In this document: positions 22,405 to 29,507 of the stretch, in pieces
How positions within the stretch are numbered: the stretch's first letter is position 1
Layout of the letters: every line of letters begins with the position of its first letter
Assembly: GCF_003217255.1 (NCBI RefSeq)
Contig: NZ_QJTE01000001.1
Coordinates: 248,001 to 312,000, forward strand
Origin: Pseudoroseicyclus aestuarii
Lineage (GTDB): Bacteria > Pseudomonadota > Alphaproteobacteria > Rhodobacterales > Rhodobacteraceae
DNA length: 64,000 bases
Direction of reading: 5' to 3'
Translations under genes and position numbers: made by a program
The notes under the pieces: generated by a model
What the model saw: only the letters and a program-made list of their open reading frames with translations
Database searches by the model: none
Told to the model about the DNA's origin: nothing

Positions 22405-22433
22405 TGTTCAGGATATTCTGACATCAATGAACA
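22405..22433. promoter_or_regulatory. candidate operator for the GbsR/MarR regulator
   Basis: The relatively AT-rich divergent region holds a near-perfect palindrome TCAGGATATTCTGA at 22408-22421 and, overlapping it, an inverted pair TGTTCA (22405-22410) / TGAACA (22428-22433). It sits 56-84 bases upstream of the regulator start and about 90 bases upstream of the DUF808 gene, so it could serve either promoter. Assignment to the regulator is inference. Confidence 0.45.
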
Positions 22434-22520
22434 TTTTCCTCGCAGCATTGTAACTGCTGCCGCTGCTGCTGTACCCAAGGCCGGAGGCGACACCCGATCC
22501 GACCCTGCAGAGGCACCATC

Positions 22521-23474
22521 ATGAGTTACGGCCTTCTCGCCATTCTGGATGACATCGCCGCTTTGGCGAAGATGGCCGCCACCTCCATCGACGATGTCGT
22601 GGCGCAGGCGGCGCGCTCGGGCACCCATTCGCTGGGGCTGATCATCGACGATGCCGCCGTCACCCCGCGCTTCATCGCCGGCGTCAGCCCCGCGCGCGAG
22701 CTGCCGGCGATCTGGAAGATCGCCCGCTGGTCGCTGATCAACAAGCTGCTGATCCTGACCCCCGCCGTGCTGCTGCTGAGCGCGGTGATCCCATGGATCA
22801 TCACGCCGATCCTGACCCTCGGCGGGCTCTACCTCGCCTTCGAAGGGGCGGAGAAGGTGCTCGAATGGATGGGCCTCGGCCATCACGAGGCCAAGGACAC
22901 CGAGGCGCTCGCCACCGCCACCCCGCAGGAGATCGAGGCCAAGACCGTCAGCGGCGCCGTGCGCACCGATTTCATCCTCTCGACCGAGATCATGGTGCTC
23001 ACCTTCTCCTCCGTGGCCGACCAGTCGCTGGCTACGCAAATCGGCGTCATGCTGACCATCGGCGTCGTTTTCACGCTGGGCGTCTACGGCGCCGTCGCGC
23101 TGATCGTGCGCGCGGACGATATCGGCATCGCGCTGGCCAAGCGGCACAAGGGCGCCTTCCTCGGGCGGCTGGGCCGGCACCTCGTGGTCGCGGTGGCACC
23201 CTTCCTGACGCTTCTGGGCATCGTCGGCACGCTGGCCATGCTCTGGGTCGGGGGCAGCCTGCTGATCCACGGGCTGGCCTACTTCCATCTCGAGGGGCCG
23301 GAGCACTGGCTGCACCACGCGCAGGAAGCGGCGCTGCACGCGGTGCCGGGCTGGCTGGGCGGCGCGGCTGCATGGATCACGGGCGCGGCGCTGCAGGGCC
23401 TGCTCGCGCTGGCCGTCGGCGGCGTGATCGCGATGGCGGTGACCGGGATTTCCTCGCTGCGCGGGACGCACTGA
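22521..23474 (+). CDS. DUF808 family inner-membrane protein
   Basis: Encodes 317 residues of the DUF808/YedI family, integral membrane proteins without established function. The family N-terminus GLLAILDDIAALAKMAA is evident, followed by DDAAVTPRFIAGVSPARELP. Hydrophobic segments occur near residues 72-100, 170-200, 215-245 and 285-310, separated by a soluble stretch with GAVRTDFILSTEIM. ATG 22521 has GCAGAGG upstream, a modest ribosome site. The gene is divergent from the efflux operon and separated from the stressosome operon by 147 bases, including a GC-rich hairpin (near 23502-23522) without a T-run. Confidence 0.88.
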   Translation: MSYGLLAILDDIAALAKMAATSIDDVVAQAARSGTHSLGLIIDDAAVTPRFIAGVSPARELPAIWKIARWSLINKLLILTPAVLLLSAVIPWIITPILTLGGLYLAFEGAEKVLEWMGLGHHEAKDTEALATATPQEIEAKTVSGAVRTDFILSTEIMVLTFSSVADQSLATQIGVMLTIGVVFTLGVYGAVALIVRADDIGIALAKRHKGAFLGRLGRHLVVAVAPFLTLLGIVGTLAMLWVGGSLLIHGLAYFHLEGPEHWLHHAQEAALHAVPGWLGGAAAWITGAALQGLLALAVGGVIAMAVTGISSLRGTH

Positions 23475-23621
23475 CCGCGGCGGGCGGCGCCCGCATCGCC
23501 CGGCCGGGGCAAAAGCCCGGCGCCTGGGCAACTCTCTGCCATGGCCCGCTTGGTACGGGCTGCGACCTTCTAGAGCAGGAAATTTGCTGCTAAAGGGGCG
23601 ACAAATAGGGAAGACTGACCG

Positions 23622-24500
23622 ATGAAGAACGCGCTCCAGACCGTTCTCGCCCTGCTGGGCGAGGATTACGACAGCATCCTGCAGGCCTGGCTCGAAACCC
23701 AGAAGGCCGAGGGCGTGCGCCGTCCCGACCTGTTCTCGGACCGCGAGAGCCGGCGCCAGCTGGGCGACATCCTGCGCGGGCTGGGCGAGGGGATCTCGCG
23801 CTCCGACCTGAGCGAGGGCATCGCCCTCGACGCCGACAGCTGGACCGACCTGCGCGCCACCCTCGACGAGGTCACGCAGGAGCGGGTGGAGCGCGGCGTC
23901 TCCCCCTCCGAGATGGCGACCTTCATCCTCGCGATGAAGCAGCCGGTCTTCGCCCGCCTGCGCGAACGCCTCGCGGCCGATCCGACCCGCCTGATCGAAG
24001 AGATCACCCAGTTCAGCCGCGTGGTCGATGCGCTCGCCATGCACACGAACGAGCATTTCATCGAGGCCCGCGACCAGGTGATTGAGCGCCAGCGCGCCGA
24101 GATGATGGAGCTGTCGACCCCCGTCGTGCAGCTCTGGGACCGGGTGCTGACCATCCCGCTGATCGGCACGCTCGATTCGATGCGCGCCCAGGAGGTGATG
24201 GAGAACCTGCTGAACGCCATCGTCGAGCATTCCGCCGAGGTGGTGATCGTTGACATCACCGGCGTGCGCGTCGTCGACACGCAGGTCGCCCAGCATCTTC
24301 TGCGCACCGCCGCCGCCGTCCGGCTGATGGGCGCCGAGGCGATCATCTCGGGCATCAGCCCGAAGATCGCCCAGACAATGGTCGAGCTTGGCGTCGACGT
24401 GGGCGAGGTCACGACCCGGCCGACGATCCGCGCCGCGCTGGCGCATGCCTTCCGCCGCGTCGGCTTCTCGATCGAGAAGGTGGAGAACGCGCGTGGCTGA
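23622..24500 (+). CDS. rsbR: RsbR-type stressosome sensor protein
   Basis: Scaffold and putative sensor subunit of a stressosome. Of 292 residues, about 1-165 form an all-helical N-terminal domain with the RsbRD-type pattern (RGVSPSEMATFILAMKQ near 91; NEHFIEARDQVIERQRAEM linker helix), and about 165-285 a STAS domain (PVVQLWDRVLTIPLIGTLDS; VVIVDITGVRVVDTQVAQHL; GISPKIAQTMVELGV). Both threonines phosphorylated by RsbT in Bacillus RsbRA are kept: Thr220 (in VVDT) and Thr252 (in IAQT). No PAS, LOV or haem-globin signature is visible, so the input signal is unknown. It is the first gene of a five-gene operon; its stop overlaps the rsbS start by 8 bases. Confidence 0.92.
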   Translation: MKNALQTVLALLGEDYDSILQAWLETQKAEGVRRPDLFSDRESRRQLGDILRGLGEGISRSDLSEGIALDADSWTDLRATLDEVTQERVERGVSPSEMATFILAMKQPVFARLRERLAADPTRLIEEITQFSRVVDALAMHTNEHFIEARDQVIERQRAEMMELSTPVVQLWDRVLTIPLIGTLDSMRAQEVMENLLNAIVEHSAEVVIVDITGVRVVDTQVAQHLLRTAAAVRLMGAEAIISGISPKIAQTMVELGVDVGEVTTRPTIRAALAHAFRRVGFSIEKVENARG

Positions 24501-24855
24501 TACAGCCTCGGTCTACCTTGTCGAGCATGTGCTGCTGGTCGCGATCCCGGACAACATCACCGACACCGAGATCATGAGCCTGCAGGAAGAGCTCTCGACC
24601 CGCATCGTCTCTGACGGTGCGCGGGGCGTGGTGATCGATATCGCGGCGCTCGAGATCGTCGACACCTTCGTCGGGCGGGTGCTGGCGCAGCTGTCCTCGA
24701 TGGCGCGGCTGCTGGCGGCCGAGACCTTCGTCGTCGGCATGCGGCCCGCCGTCGCGATGACGCTGGTCGAGCTGGGGATGGACCTGCACGGCAGCCGCAC
24801 CGCCCTGACGCTGAGCCACGCCCTGCGCGCGCTGCGGAGCGAAGGTCTGGCGTGA
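24493..24855 (+). CDS. rsbS: RsbS-type stressosome scaffold (STAS protein)
   Basis: Single-domain STAS protein of 120 residues that in the Bacillus stressosome forms the core with RsbR and binds the kinase RsbT. It matches RsbS through VVIDIAALEIVDTFVGRVL, MRPAVAMTLVELGMDLHG and TALTLSHALRAL. The phospho-acceptor, Ser59 in B. subtilis (VVDS), is Thr58 here (IVDT), a notable substitution that remains phosphorylatable. GTG 24493 is the start: it lies just before the first conserved residues, overlaps the rsbR stop and gives the expected length, while the longer open frame has no homology. Its stop overlaps rsbT by 4 bases. Confidence 0.92.
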   Translation: MADTASVYLVEHVLLVAIPDNITDTEIMSLQEELSTRIVSDGARGVVIDIAALEIVDTFVGRVLAQLSSMARLLAAETFVVGMRPAVAMTLVELGMDLHGSRTALTLSHALRALRSEGLA

Positions 24856-25256
24856 CCGGCGCGGCTGCCGCCCCGCGCCGCATCGAGCTGAAGGCGGAGC
24901 GTGACATAGCCGCGGCCCGCAGCGCCGTGTCGCGGGCCTGCGACGAGTTGCAGGCCAGCGCCCTGCGCAAGGTCCGCTTCGTCACCGCCGTCAGCGAGAT
25001 CGCCCGCAACGCGCTGGAGCACGGCGGCGGCGGCACGCTGGAGATCAGCGCAAGCCGCGCGCCGCGCCGGATCGCCGTGCTGTGTCATGACAACGGCCCC
25101 GGGATCCTCGATATCGACCAGGCGATGCGCGACGGCTTCACCACCGCCGGCAGCATGGGCAAGGGGCTTGGCGGCGCGCGCCGCCTTGTCGACAGGTTCG
25201 AAATCCGCAACCGTCCGGAGGGCGGTGTCGAGGTCAGAATGAGTTCGCAGGTATGA
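24852..25256 (+). CDS. rsbT: RsbT-type serine/threonine kinase
   Basis: GHKL-fold switch kinase of 134 residues that phosphorylates RsbS and RsbR and is then released to a downstream partner. The ATP site is intact: N-box SEIARN (Glu49, Asn53), G1 box HDNGPGI (Asp80), and G2 region GKGLGGARRLVD near 103. The segment AMRDGFTTAGSMGKGLGG parallels the DGFSTSGGLGAGLPG loop of Bacillus RsbT. In Bacillus the released RsbT activates the phosphatase RsbU; no RsbU is encoded here, so the partner may be one of the two downstream multidomain proteins. ATGA overlaps couple it to genes on both sides. Confidence 0.93.
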   Translation: MTGAAAAPRRIELKAERDIAAARSAVSRACDELQASALRKVRFVTAVSEIARNALEHGGGGTLEISASRAPRRIAVLCHDNGPGILDIDQAMRDGFTTAGSMGKGLGGARRLVDRFEIRNRPEGGVEVRMSSQV

Positions 25257-26266
25257 AACAGGCGGTAGAGGTCACCGAGCAAAGCGGCATCGCCGAGGCG
25301 CGGCGCCATGCCCGCGCGCTGGCCGAACGGGCCGATCTGCCCGAGCTGCGCTGCGACGAGATCGCCATCGTCGCCTCCGAGGCCGCGACCAACCTCTTGC
25401 GCCACGGCGGCGGCGGTACCCTGCTGCTGCAGGTGGTGCCGGGGCAGCAGGGGGCCTGGCTGTGCCTCGCCGCCATCGACAAGGGGCCGGGCATCCCCGA
25501 CCTCGACGCGGTGCTGCACGACGGCGTCTCGACCGCCGGATCCTCGGGCAACGGGCTGGGCGCGATGAAGCGGCTGTCCGACCGCTTTGCCCTGCGGTCC
25601 GTGCCGGGCGAGGGTACGGTGGTGCTGTGCGAATTCGGCCGCGGGCCGCGCCGCATCGCCGGCGTCGAGGTCGCGGCCTTCAAGATGAACTACCCCGGAG
25701 AGACGGCCTGCGGCGATGCCTGGAGCCTGCGCAACCGCGACGGCCTGCTGGAGCTGCTGGCCGTCGACGGACTGGGCCATGGCCCCAAGGCCGAGATCGC
25801 CGCGCAGGAGGCCGTCGAGGCCTTTGCCCGCAGCGGGCGGGGCGATCCCGGCAGCATCCTGTCGGCCCTCTCCGAGGGGCTGATCGGCACCCGCGGATCG
25901 GTCGCCGGCCTCGCCCAGGTCGAGGCCGCCGAGGGGCTGGTGCGCTATGCCGGCATCGGCAATATCTCGGCCCTCGTCGCCGGGCCTGGGGGCGATCTGC
26001 ATCGCCTCGTGGGCCGCGACGGGCGGATCGGCGGGCGCAGCCGCGGCCCGGCCAGCGACAGCCGCCGCCTGCTGCCCGGCGAGACCGTCATCCTGCACAG
26101 CGACGGTCTGTCCACCCTGCACGAAAGCGAGGGGCTGCGCGCCCTCCTGCGCGAGCCGCCGGGCCTCGTCGCCGCCAGCCTGATGCGCGATCACAACCGC
26201 GGACGCGACGATGCCTGCATCCTCGTGGCCCGCGTGACCCCGACCGAGACCGGAGTGGCCGCATGA
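25253..26266 (+). CDS. RsbT-like ATPase fused to RsbX/SpoIIE-type PP2C phosphatase
   Basis: A two-domain protein of 337 residues. Residues about 1-130 are a second RsbT-like GHKL domain with intact ATP motifs (SEAATN with Glu43 and Asn47; DKGPGIPD with Asp76; GVSTAGSSGNGLGAMKRL). Residues about 135-330 are a PP2C-type phosphatase like RsbX, which resets the stressosome by dephosphorylating RsbS and RsbR; the metal ligands are visible in ACGDAW (Asp155), VDGLGHG (Asp172), HSDGLS (Asp284) and RDDACI (Asp320). In Bacillus RsbX is a free-standing phosphatase; here phosphatase and a kinase-like domain share a polypeptide, suggesting a bifunctional or docking role. Overlaps by 4 bases on both sides. 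Confidence 0.88.
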   Translation: MKQAVEVTEQSGIAEARRHARALAERADLPELRCDEIAIVASEAATNLLRHGGGGTLLLQVVPGQQGAWLCLAAIDKGPGIPDLDAVLHDGVSTAGSSGNGLGAMKRLSDRFALRSVPGEGTVVLCEFGRGPRRIAGVEVAAFKMNYPGETACGDAWSLRNRDGLLELLAVDGLGHGPKAEIAAQEAVEAFARSGRGDPGSILSALSEGLIGTRGSVAGLAQVEAAEGLVRYAGIGNISALVAGPGGDLHRLVGRDGRIGGRSRGPASDSRRLLPGETVILHSDGLSTLHESEGLRALLREPPGLVAASLMRDHNRGRDDACILVARVTPTETGVAA

Positions 26267-27378
26267 GGCTGTCGAGCCTGCGCATCGAGGACGAGCGCGA
26301 CATCCTGCGCCTGCGCCAGGTCGGAGAGACCGTGGTGGCGGGCGCCGGGCTGACCGGCTTTGCCGCGACCCGCGTGGTGACCGCGCTGCTGGAGCTGGGG
26401 CGCAACCTGATCGACCATGCCTCTGGCGGGCGGCTTGCGCTGTTGCTGAGCGAGGTGGGCCAGCAGGTCTACCTTGTCGCCGATGCCGTGGACCAAGGGC
26501 CCGGCATGGAGGCCGAGGGCGGGCCGGGCGGGCTTGGCCTCGGGCTGCGCGGGGTCAAGCGGATGGCAGACCTCTTCGATCTGCAATCGGGCGCCGAGGG
26601 GACGCGGGTGCGCGCCAGCTTCCTCGTGCCCGTCCAGCCGCGCGAGCACGAGGAGCGGGTGCGCAGCCTGCTGGCCGAGGTCGAGCAGCTGCAGCAGGGC
26701 GATCCGGCCGAGCTTCTGGCCCGCCAGAACCGCGAGCTGATGGAGGCGCTGCAGCAGCGCGACCTGCTGATGGCCGAGGTGCATCACCGGACCAAGAACA
26801 ACCTCAGCCTCGTGCTGGGCCTCATGCGGCTGGGCCGCGCGGCCTCCTCAAGCGACGAGACGAAGGACGTGCTGCGCGATCTGGAAGGGCGGGTCTCGGC
26901 CATCGCCAAGGTCCACGACCAGCTGCAAAACGCCGCTGCCTCGGATCAGGTGGAGCTGACGGCCCTGCTGCGCGACGTCGCGCGGCAATCGGCCAGCGCC
27001 TTCGGATCGCGCAATCTGGCGGTGACGGTCGATGTCGAGGGCGCGCCGATCCATGTCTCGAGCAGCCCGGCGGTCGATCTGGCGCTGGTGGTCGGAGAGC
27101 TGATCACCAATGCCTGCAAATACGCCTTCCCGGGCCGCAGCTGCGGCCATGTCGCCATCACGGTCGAGCCGCTGCAGGACGAGCTGAAGCTGCGGATCGC
27201 CGATGACGGCGTCGGCCTTGCCGAGGGGCAGGAGCGGCCCGAACGCTCGGGCTCGCTTGGCTGGCAGATGGTGCGCAGCATGGTGCAGAAGCACTCTGGC
27301 AGCCTGCGCACCCATGGGGAGGGTGGGCTGACGGTCGAGCTGACGCTGGACCGCCACCTTCTGGGCGCGCGGGACTGA
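26263..27378 (+). CDS. histidine kinase (HWE/HisKA_2) with N-terminal RsbT-like ATPase domain
   Basis: Probable output protein of the operon, 371 residues, cytoplasmic, no membrane segment. Residues about 1-125 are a third RsbT-like GHKL domain (LLELGRNLIDH N-box; DQGPGMEAEGG; GLGLGLRGVKRMADLF). A coiled coil (about 126-165) leads to a HisKA_2 dimerisation domain with the phospho-acceptor motif AEVHHRTKNNLSLVL (His174/175) and a C-terminal HATPase (N-box GELITNACKYAF with Glu279 and Asn283; G1 ADDGVGL, Asp314). Such kinases normally phosphorylate a response regulator, but none is encoded nearby. The N-terminal domain may let the stressosome bind and gate the kinase. The start overlaps the preceding gene by 4 bases. 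Confidence 0.88.
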   Translation: MRLSSLRIEDERDILRLRQVGETVVAGAGLTGFAATRVVTALLELGRNLIDHASGGRLALLLSEVGQQVYLVADAVDQGPGMEAEGGPGGLGLGLRGVKRMADLFDLQSGAEGTRVRASFLVPVQPREHEERVRSLLAEVEQLQQGDPAELLARQNRELMEALQQRDLLMAEVHHRTKNNLSLVLGLMRLGRAASSSDETKDVLRDLEGRVSAIAKVHDQLQNAAASDQVELTALLRDVARQSASAFGSRNLAVTVDVEGAPIHVSSSPAVDLALVVGELITNACKYAFPGRSCGHVAITVEPLQDELKLRIADDGVGLAEGQERPERSGSLGWQMVRSMVQKHSGSLRTHGEGGLTVELTLDRHLLGARD

Positions 27379-27385
27379 GGCGCGC

Positions 27386-27808
27386 CTAGAGCTGCGCGAG
27401 GAAGGCGTCGAGGCCGGCCTGTGCCACTTCGCGGTCCTGCGCCGGGGTGCCGGACGAGACGCCGATGCCGCCCACGACCTCGCCGCCCGCGGCCACGGGA
27501 AGACCGCCGCCGACCACCATCAGCCGCCCGCCGATGGCGCTGGCGATGCCGTAAGCCGGGGCGCCGGGCTGGCTGATCTCGCCGTATTCATGCGTCGCCT
27601 TCTTGGCGGCGCTGGCGGTGTAGCTTTTGTCGATGGCGATGGTGATCGAGGTCACCTTGCCGCCGTCCATCCGCCGGAAGGCGACGAGGTTGCCGCCCTC
27701 GTCGGTCACGGCGATGCACATCGGCACGCCGATCTCGCGCGCCTTGGCGGCGGCGCCGTCGATCAGGATCTGCGCGTCGTTTTCATCGAGCCGTTTCAGC
27801 GTCAGCAT
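27386..27808 (-). CDS. HbpS/GlcG family (DUF336) protein
   Basis: A 140-residue protein of the GlcG/HbpS family, small haem- or cofactor-binding proteins often found with glycolate, diol or aldehyde metabolism genes; the function of most members is unknown. Recognisable are VPMCIAVTDEGGNLVAFRRMDG near 28, AIDKSYTASAAKKAT near 58 and the glycine-rich end GGLPVAAGGEVVGGIGVSSG near 100. No signal peptide, so cytoplasmic. It converges with the stressosome operon, 7 bases from its last stop, and has an AGGAGAA site upstream of ATG 27808. Confidence 0.86.
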   Translation of the reverse strand: MLTLKRLDENDAQILIDGAAAKAREIGVPMCIAVTDEGGNLVAFRRMDGGKVTSITIAIDKSYTASAAKKATHEYGEISQPGAPAYGIASAIGGRLMVVGGGLPVAAGGEVVGGIGVSSGTPAQDREVAQAGLDAFLAQL

Positions 27809-28097
27809 CGGTCTTCTCCTGTGGTCGTAGGTGCCACTCTCTTACGCGGATGCCACCCGAGGGAACAGAGGCAGGCGGTCTGGGCCGGTGAAACGGCGAG
27901 CGAGGCTCTGGCCGCGGAGTTCATGCGACGCGTGAGGAAGGCGTCATAAGCACCTGCTATTAAAAATAAATAGAGGGCTTTGTGACCTGCGCCCCACCGC
28001 ATCCCCCCTGCGCGGCCATTGACAGGGCACCCGCCCTGCGGCGTCATGGCGGAACGGGTGCCTCCGCGTCAGCGGGCCCCGCAACGGGAGGAATGAC

Positions 28098-29054
28098 ATG
28101 ATGAGAACGAGCATCGCGCTGCTGGCGGCGCTGGGCCTGGGCTCGGCCGCGACGGCGCAGGACCTGTCGATCGCCACCGGCGGCACCGGCGGCACCTACT
28201 ACCCCTACGGCGGCGCGCTGGCCGAACTGATCGGCGCCCATGTCGATGGCGCCAGCGCCGTGGCCGAGGTGACCGGCGCCTCGGTCGAGAACATGGCCCT
28301 GATCGCGCAGGAGCAGTCGGACATCGCCTTCGTGCTGGCCGATACCGCCTATGGCGCGGTCAACGGCACCATCGATCCCTTCACGGATCGCGCGGTGGAC
28401 GGGCAGGCGCTTGCCTCGATCTACCCCAACGCCGTGCATATCGTGACCCTCGCGGGTAGCGGCATCGAGAGCCTTCAGGACCTCGTCGGCAAGCGCGTCT
28501 CGGTCGGGGCGCCGGGGTCGGGGACCGAGGTCAATGCCGAGCAGCTGCTCAGCGCGAACGGCATCACCTACGACGACATCGACGAGCAGCGCCTGAACTT
28601 CAACGAAACCGCCGATGCGCTGCGCGACGGCGATATCGACGCCGGCATCTGGAGCGTCGGGCCGCCGACCTCCTCGATCCTGAACCTCGCCGCGACGACC
28701 GACATCGCCTTCGTGCCGCTGACCGAAGAAGAGGTCGCCGCCGCGCAGGAGGTGCAGCCGGTCTTCGCCGCCTACGAGCTGCGCGCCGGCACCTACGACG
28801 GCGTGGACGAGGGCGTGGCCACCATCGCCATCCCCAACGTGCTGGTGGTCAATGCCGCGATGGACGAGGAACTGGCCTACCAGATCACCTCGGCGATCTT
28901 CGAGCATACGGACGAGCTGATCGCCGTGCATCCGGCGGCCGAGGATACGACCGTGGACTTCTCGGTCAATTCGACCCCGATCCCCTTCCACCCCGGCGCG
29001 ATCCGCTACTACGACGAGGTCGGGGCAGAGGTTTCGGACGCGCAGCGCCCGTGA
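28098..29054 (+). CDS. TAXI-family TRAP transporter solute-binding protein
   Basis: Periplasmic substrate receptor of a TRAP (ATP-independent, sodium-driven) importer. It has 318 residues with a signal peptide (LLAALGLGSAATAQ, cleavage near residue 20) and the TAXI pattern LSIATGGTGGTYYPYGGALA, VSVGAPGSGTE near 133 and FHPGAIRYYDE at the C-terminus. The family mostly binds dicarboxylates or amino acids such as glutamate; the ligand here is not known. GGGAGG precedes ATG 28098; a second ATG follows directly. A TTGACA hexamer at 28019-28024 may be the -35 box. The stop overlaps the DUF1850 start by 4 bases (GTGA). Confidence 0.95.
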   Translation: MMRTSIALLAALGLGSAATAQDLSIATGGTGGTYYPYGGALAELIGAHVDGASAVAEVTGASVENMALIAQEQSDIAFVLADTAYGAVNGTIDPFTDRAVDGQALASIYPNAVHIVTLAGSGIESLQDLVGKRVSVGAPGSGTEVNAEQLLSANGITYDDIDEQRLNFNETADALRDGDIDAGIWSVGPPTSSILNLAATTDIAFVPLTEEEVAAAQEVQPVFAAYELRAGTYDGVDEGVATIAIPNVLVVNAAMDEELAYQITSAIFEHTDELIAVHPAAEDTTVDFSVNSTPIPFHPGAIRYYDEVGAEVSDAQRP

Positions 29055-29500
29055 TCCCGGGGCGGCTTCTCGCCGCGATCCTGACGGTCCTCCCGGCGGC
29101 CTCGCCCGCCGGGGTGCTGGCGGTCGAGCGGGCGGGCGCGCCCCTTCTGTCGCTGGAGGTGGCCGAGGGGCAGGGCTGGTGCCTGCGCTGGCACCATTCC
29201 GTCACCGGCGGGCCGGTGGCGGATTGCTTTCAGGCGCGGGGCGGGCGGATGATCCTGCACCGCTCCTACCTGCACGATTACGCCGCCGGGCTGGGCGAGG
29301 TGCCGGGCCGCGGCCATGTCCGTCCGGCCCCCGAGGGGGGCTACTGGATCGAGGATATCGACGAGGCGATCCCCGACAATGCCCTGCCGCTGCGCGTCGG
29401 CCGCCCCTCGACCGGGCACCGGCTGGTGCTGGGCGGGGTGACCCATGACCTCAGCGCCATGGCCGCCGGAGAGCGCGTGGTGCTGCACCTGATCCCGTGA
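29051..29500 (+). CDS. DUF1850 protein, TRAP-TAXI accessory
   Basis: A 149-residue protein with a signal-peptide-like N-terminus and the DUF1850 pattern (CLRWHHSVTGGPVADCF near 38, IDEAIPDNALPLRVG near 100, GHRLVL). DUF1850 genes typically sit between the TAXI receptor and the fused TRAP permease, as here, and probably assist that transporter; their role is not established. GTG 29051 overlaps the stop of the receptor gene by 4 bases. Two cysteines (about residues 38 and 54) could form a disulfide in the periplasm. Confidence 0.82.
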   Translation: MIPGRLLAAILTVLPAASPAGVLAVERAGAPLLSLEVAEGQGWCLRWHHSVTGGPVADCFQARGGRMILHRSYLHDYAAGLGEVPGRGHVRPAPEGGYWIEDIDEAIPDNALPLRVGRPSTGHRLVLGGVTHDLSAMAAGERVVLHLIP

Positions 29501-29507
29501 GGCCGAG

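Noticed and set aside
23622-24500. Haem-globin or LOV sensor domain in RsbR
   Set aside because: The N-terminal half has the helical RsbRD-like pattern and lacks the Cys-containing LOV motif and any clear globin proximal histidine context.
27809-28097. AT-rich patch with TTAAAAATAAATAG and short inverted repeats upstream of the TAXI gene, considered as a small RNA or attachment site
   Set aside because: No direct repeat, integrase or terminator accompanies it; it is more simply promoter sequence.
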